This document shows, one piece after another, positions 58,888 to 64,000 of a DNA stretch of 64,000 bases. This DNA comes from Agroathelia rolfsii (lineage: Eukaryota > Basidiomycota > Agaricomycetes > Amylocorticiales > Amylocorticiaceae). The stretch lies in assembly GCA_018343915.1 (NCBI GenBank), contig JABRWF010000002.1, positions 1,054,001-1,118,000 on the forward strand. Direction: 5' to 3'. Within the stretch, counting starts at the first letter, position 1, and every line of letters begins with the position of its first letter. A program made the position numbers and the translations under genes. The notes beneath the pieces are model-generated. The model had not been told where the DNA came from, made no database searches, and saw nothing but the letters and a program-made list of their open reading frames with translations.

Positions 58888-59513
58888 GGGATATATTGCA
58901 CAGGATTGTTGAAGCCCTAAAGTAGACAGGGTTAAAACTAATAACCTATTCCAAAAGGTAGCCGCAGCTTCATTGACAACACCAATACCAACACTAGCAG
59001 TAGATAGCCAGAATTCATCTACCATAATGCAACAAGACATACTCAACATGCTGCAAGAACAGGGCCAAATGATTGCAGCCTTTAAAGACAAACTAGGTTT
59101 TTAGAATGGTCAGAGTATAAGGCCAATGCTTCTGACCACTATGTATAAAATAGAATCTCTTCTTTCTCTGTTTCTTCTTCACTTTCAATTTCCTCTTTTG
59201 CTATATAAGGTGTGAATGGATAATACCTAAAAATTTCTCTTATGTTCCATGGACATTTTTCCACTATTTCCATTTCTGCAATGATTGATTCTGGAGCTTT
59301 CTCTACTTTTATTAATAAAAAATTTATAGATAAAAATAATATAAAAACATTAAAATTACAAAAACCAATTCCTCTGTACAATATTGATAATTCACCCAAT
59401 GCAATTGGATTCATCTCAAAATATGTTATACTTTTAACCTAGATAGATATAGAACATTGAAGGCTAGTTTTCTTAGTAGTAGATATTGGTATAGAGGATG
59501 TAATCCTAGGTAT
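58888..59513 (+). pseudogene. Element 2 gag end and protease remnant
   Basis: Continues the gag after the family E insertion and then shows a retropepsin-like start: MIDSGAFSTFINKKFIDKNN and PIPLYNIDNSPNAIGFI, then a protease end VVDIGIEDVILGI cut at 59514 by a family C LTR. Confidence 0.78.
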
Positions 59514-60330
59514 TGTCACAGGTCTATAAACTATAACTATGAATACTTATGAATATTTATAAAGGATTGCTGTGGAAAAGACTAAGAATACTTAAGTAGT
59601 AAACAATTGGTTGTAAAGCCTAATCCAAGGCTAGAAGTGACGCTCCTAGGGTTTCCAACCCTAAGGTTAACTATAAGGGAGTATACTATGACTTTGACAA
59701 CTATAATAACTATAACTATGACTTGGGGCAATAGAAGCAGCACAATAGGGGCTTAGAGGCGTAAAGAGAATCTGAGGCAATAAAGAACAATGATAGTATT
59801 GATAAAAGAGGTCTATGAGATAGAGAACATCTCTTAGACCTTAGTAACTTAAATACATAATTGTATACTATTGTTCTCCTACTTTGGTACGCTTTTCTAG
59901 TTACTAATCCTTACTAAATAATCCAATATTATTCCTAGGTTCTTCCTTGATTATTCTAATGATTATTATGATATATGGCAATTCCTGTATAACTATAATA
60001 GTGCCTAAAAATAGGGAATGCAAAGTTATACTCTTTTGTGTGACATGATACATGATATGTTATAACCAGCGCAACAGTGAAAAGGAGTGGAAATAGTAAT
60101 ATACCTGCTTCTAAGCCCAAGGCTTAGAACTAAGCTTTGACCAAATAATAAACTATGGTTTACTATGATATACTATGACTTATAGATGATATATTATATA
60201 TCATAGCCTCTGTAGCATAATTTATAGCTTGATAATAATATTAATAAATACTTGAGTGATTTCATGGTTATCTTGAGTGTATGCTGAATAAACCTGGGTA
60301 TATACTTGGTAAACTTGAATATATGCTTGG
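59514..60330 (+). mobile_element. LTR family C, 5' part, interrupted by Element 3
   Basis: Starts TGTCACAGGTCTATAAAC, and its left flank ggtat is within the Element 2 protease. It follows the copy at 48565 for 817 bp and stops at TGCTTGG, where the family A LTR of Element 3 begins. The missing end should lie beyond Element 3, outside the window. Confidence 0.83.
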
Positions 60331-61870
60331 TGTTACAAGACGATCATTGTACTATAAATTTATTTAAGATTTATCATTATTTTTCTGATTTTTCTCTGAT
60401 TTTTCTCTATTTTTTGGTATATAATATGTATATTACATAAGCAAAGATTACATAAGTACTTTGATGACTAAGCAAAGTCATGTGATCAGTCATTATGTGA
60501 CTAGCCATCATGTAACCACTAGTCATGTAACTTACTATATAAAGAAGGTCTAGAGCATGGGTCTAGAACATGATACTATCATAGACTCACTATGGTGCAA
60601 TATTGCATCATACTTAGCACCTCTGTACACAAACCATGTACCAGGTGCACAGACTAGGTAGAATTAGTATATAACCCTGTAGTGTCTCTACCTAAAGACC
60701 TCAGATTTATTCTCTTTGTCTTTAGGTAAGTACAGTAGTACTTTGTATTAAATAAGTTAACTAACATAGTAAAACTTCATCTTCAGAGCCTATCTCCCTC
60801 CCCTTCCTTCTCTAAATCCTCTCTGCTTCATGCTAGAAGGTTACAAGTATGCTCAGTACTACTTGTAGTTAAGGTGTGCTTAGTGCCACCTTTGTGAGCT
60901 TGCATAAGACAGGTCCAGCCCATTAGTGGTAACCATTTGCAAAAAGCTATAACACAACACCACATCGTGCTCAGTGCATGCACCAAACAAAGCTTTATGC
61001 CTAGTTGGCTAGGGTTAAGATACCTCAACCTCTATTTGTATACATAAGAAAACTTGTGTCTTGACTATAGACCTTGCTTGAAAGTCTTGTAGACTTGGAG
61101 TAAAGCCTGGTGATAGGAAAGCTCAAGTTTGAGTGAGAGTAGAGATAGGGTACAGAGAAGTGTACACCCCTGGATCCCAAGTCCTAGAAAGAGTAAAAAA
61201 GGCCTTACTGCCTACCCCATACCTTTGAGGGGTTTCTGTAGACTTTAGTTAAGTTTTGGTGACAAGAGTCAGGTGTGCTCTTGACATTAGAACAAATCTC
61301 TCCTTTTTCTATGCTAGTCGCTCCGTGCACTAGAGGTGGTATAGTGAGCCACATTATTTTGAGTAAAAATCAATTACCATAAGATTTTAGTAGACTACCA
61401 TAGTCATTCTATATACAAAAGTAGTAGTTTTCATCTTTGTAAATTTCTTGTTTTAGGAGTATTCTTAGCCAGCTTGTAAGTGGTATTAGTATCTATGGTT
61501 GTATTGGTTTTTCCAAGCTATTAAAGGGAACAACACCTAAGTGGATAAACAAAAAAGACTCCGGTTACTACAAGTAGCCCAAAACAAGTAAATACTTTAG
61601 TAGAATTAGGCCTAGCTTAAAGGGCAAAAAACACTTTTATCTATTTGTATAAATCACTTTAGGAGTCTCCAGTAATTACTGTCAAGCTTGCCCATTATTT
61701 CACACCTAGACTATAAACCTAGTCAAAATCCTGAGGAAGAAAGTGGTGAAGACACCTCTTTAGGAGAATACAAATTCTCTGATAAAGAAACTCCCACTTT
61801 TCTCCCTCCATTCCCTTTTACACAAGTATCCACCCTTCCTACCCCTTTCACCCCACATGCATAATCCCCC

Positions 61871-62998
61871 ATGGCTGAGCAACCCTAACCCCCTACTTCA
61901 GTCACCAATGCAGAACTATTGCAAATACTAGTGGCAAACCAAACTACTATGATGCAATAGATCCAAAATCAACAAGGGTCTACAACTAAACCAAAGGAAA
62001 TCGGATATCCACCTTCTATGTTTAATGGACAATGGATTAACTTTCACCCATTCATCTAAAAATTTCAGGCCCACCTCAAACTCAACCCTAGGGTATATGT
62101 AACTGAGGAAGAAAAAGTCAAGTATCTCTTGGGCTTAATGGTGGATAGCACAACAGCCTGGTCCAGCTTGTGGTATAATGAGATAAGGTACACAGGAGAA
62201 GGAACAAGAGTAGAAGGACTGGTGACATTTGTTAAAGTACTTTGAAGCTTCAAAACATTATTTGGAGCTTTTAATGAAAAGGTTGCTGCAAGAGACCAAC
62301 TATAAAACCTTAGACAGGGATCTACCTCTACAAGGAACTTTGGGATGGCATTTATGCTGCTAGGAAGGAGAACAGGGTTATCCAATAATGACCTCAGAGA
62401 AAAGTATCTAGAGAGAATGAACGTCAAACTTAGATATATCATTACAGGTTGGGATAGAGATACATCTACCCTCCAACTCCTTATGAGCATGGCATACAAC
62501 ACTAAAGTCAACCTTATGAAGGAGAAAATGTTGTCCAATTGGAGATATTGGTACAATAACAACCCACAGGTAGATCTCTAGAGAAGTGATCCAGACGCCA
62601 TAGATATCTCAGTAACTATCTTGGGAGGGAAACCCAAGCCATCAAAAAACCTATTCATGAGTGTAGAATCTACTCAGCAGTCCTCCCCATTGTAAGTAGC
62701 TGCAATGCAAAATCAACCTACTACAACATCCAACAATCCCTTCTAATAAAATAACATTGTATGTTACAACTATCAGAAGAAGGGGCATATTGCATAGGAT
62801 TGTCAAAACCCCAAAGTAAATAGGGTTAAGACCAATAACCCATTCCAAAAAGTGGCTGCGGCTTTATCAATAACACCAATGCCAACACTGGTAGTAGATA
62901 GCCAGAATTCATCTACCATGACTCAGCAAGACATATTAAATATACTACAAGAGTAGGGCCAAATGATTGCAGCCCTTAAGGACAAGCTGGGTTTTTAG
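61871..62998 (+). pseudogene. Element 3 gag remnant
   Basis: Aligns with the Element 2 gag: AEQP with a stop, TNAELLQILVANQTTMMQ, KYLERMNVKLRYIITGWDRD, NWRYWYNNNPQVDL, and a zinc knuckle in which the first Cys-x2-Cys is damaged (CYNYQKKGHIA). Several TAG/TAA stops remain. An antisense frame of 165 codons at 62065-62562 is its shadow. Confidence 0.82.
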
Positions 62999-63159
62999 AA
63001 CAGTCAGAGTATGAGGCCAATACTTCTGACCAATACATACAAAATAAAATTTCTCCCTTCCCCATTTTCTCTTCATTCTTAATTTCTTCTTCATCTGTAC
63101 AAGGTGTGAATGGACAACACCTGAAAATTCCTCTTATATTCCATGGACATTCCTCTACC

Positions 63160-64000
63160 ATTTCCATTTCTGCAATGATTGACTCTGGAGCTTCCTCCAC
63201 ATTTATTAATAAAAAATTTATAGACAAAAATAAAATAAAAACTTTAAAATTATAAAAACAAATTCCTCTATATAATATAGACAACTCACCAAATGCAATC
63301 AGATTTATTTCTGAATATGTAATTTTTTTAACCCAAATTAGTATGGAATAGCAATGCTTAGTCTTTCTAGTAGTAGATATTAGCACAGAAGATGTAATCT
63401 TAGGTATTGATTAGCTACAATTGGAAAACCCCCTTATCAACTGGAAAAAAGGATATATTACTCTAATGGACAATTTGCTAAAAGATGAGGAATATAAAAA
63501 GATTGAAAAAATCATAAAAGATGAGGACTCTCCTCCACAACTGGCCGTGACTCTGGGTTTGCCACCCCAATACCAAAAGCATGCCAAGGTTTTTTCAGAA
63601 ATAGACTCCTAATGTTTCCCAACTAGCAAACCATATAACTATAAAATTGAACTAGTAGAAGGAGCAAAGATGAAAAGAGCAAAGGTATACCTACTATTGA
63701 TCCCAGAATTGAAAGAGTTAGATATATACTTAGAAGAGAATCTGGCCAAGGGATATATAAGAAAATCCCAAAGCTTCTATGCCTCTCCTTTTTTCTTTAT
63801 CCCCAAAAAGAATAGGAAACTTAGGCCTATAGTAGATTATTGTAAATTAAATAATATCACTATAAAAAATTCTTATCCACTTCCACTCATCTCTTCCATT
63901 GTTGATGGACTCTTAAGGGCATGGATATTCACCAAACTAGATTTATGATGGGGATACAATAATGTACTTATAAAAGAAGGACACCAAGAGTGAGCAGCAT
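63160..64000 (+). pseudogene. Element 3 protease and reverse transcriptase, partial
   Basis: Protease MIDSGASSTFINKKFIDKNK, then VVDISTEDVILGID. The open segments 63421-63612 and 63670-63948 carry the start of RT: NLAKGYIRKSQSFYASPFFF, KLRPIVDYCKLNNITIK, SYPLPLISSIVDG, and IFTKLDL before a stop. Fewer stops than Element 1. Ends with the window. Confidence 0.82.

Larger units (their letters stand above)
39903..59513 (+). mobile_element. Element 2: chromovirus with split 5' LTR, 3' end not in window
   Basis: The 5' LTR (family A) is in two parts, 39903-40493 and 54540-54903, together 955 bp, against 956 bp for the intact copy at 60331. It was split by insertion of Element 1. The internal part from 54904 starts TTAGAACAAATCTC, exactly as after the LTR of Element 3. 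It contains a decayed gag (55490-56400, continuing from 58888) and the start of a protease (about 59210-59513). It is cut at 59514 by a family C LTR carrying Element 3. The remaining pol and 3' LTR are not seen. Confidence 0.8.
60331..64000 (+). mobile_element. Element 3: chromovirus, 5' part only (runs off the window)
   Basis: 5' LTR family A 60331-61286 (956 bp, TGTTACAAGACGATC...GTGCTCTTGACA), leader 61287-61870, gag, protease, and reverse transcriptase to the window end. Same family as Element 2 by LTR, leader and gag. No nested insertion is seen in its visible part, so it is probably the youngest large element here, although stops are present. Confidence 0.87.

Noticed and set aside
62065..62562. 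165-codon antisense frame
   Set aside because: Shadow of the Element 3 gag; the same happens over the Element 2 gag at 55684-56175.
38952..64000. A functional autonomous retrotransposon
   Set aside because: All three elements carry many in-frame stops and/or inserted LTRs in the visible coding parts; only the unseen rest of Element 3 is unknown.
1..64000. tRNA, rRNA or CRISPR array
   Set aside because: I found no cloverleaf with A/B box pattern, no rRNA-like stretch and no regularly spaced identical repeats; CRISPR is not expected in a fungus. A tRNA scan would be needed to exclude a tRNA with confidence.

Overview
The window looks like a piece of a filamentous basidiomycete genome, most likely an agaricomycete. 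Genes are dense, on both strands, and cut by many very short introns (about 48-65 bp, mostly GT-AG, three GC-AG). The house-keeping genes are fungal (CWC2, TMA46, COQ4, SPT2, a CFIm68-like RRM protein). The retrotransposon coding remnants are Ty3/Gypsy chromoviruses of the Tf2 type. A Cantharellales (Rhizoctonia/Ceratobasidium-like) source is only a guess from gene style. All coding coordinates below are my own splice models; each was checked by hand for an uninterrupted frame and a length divisible by three.

Layout. 1-2.2 kb: gene-poor, holding a decayed relic (940-1678) of the same NTPase family whose intact member lies at 35.8-38.8 kb. 2.2-9.6 kb: a DUF1295 membrane protein, divergent from the splicing factor CWC2; TMA46; and a serine/proline-rich orphan. 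9.45-12.7 kb: an old diverged tandem duplication of about 1.6 kb per unit that copies the 5' end and upstream region of the orphan. 13.6-20.6 kb: three C2H2-type zinc finger genes with COQ4 between the second and third. 21.06-29.35 kb: a cluster of five genes I connect to ADP-ribose chemistry: a cysteine-rich zinc protein, a NADAR-domain protein, and three PARP-type ADP-ribosyltransferase-like proteins, one of which lacks the catalytic histidine. 30.7-34.9 kb: the CFIm68-like protein and SPT2. 35.8-38.8 kb: a 905-residue P-loop NTPase with the look of fungal Crinkler-type effectors.

38.95-64.0 kb is AT-rich and almost entirely retrotransposon. A nearly complete but dead chromovirus (Element 1, 40494-54534, 846-bp LTRs, target duplication cagcc) sits inside the 5' LTR of a second element (Element 2). 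A third (Element 3) starts at 60331 and runs off the window. At least ten solo LTRs of six families (A-F) are nested in these, most with clear 5-bp target duplications, so relative insertion order can be read. Coding remnants are full of stops, and every LTR-end or target-site difference I could score is CpA to TpA (or TpG to TpA), which resembles repeat-induced point mutation.

The observation I would follow first is the ADP-ribosylation cluster: possible writers (two ARTs), a possible pseudo-writer, a possible eraser (NADAR) and a zinc-only paralogue side by side, with two divergent gene pairs.
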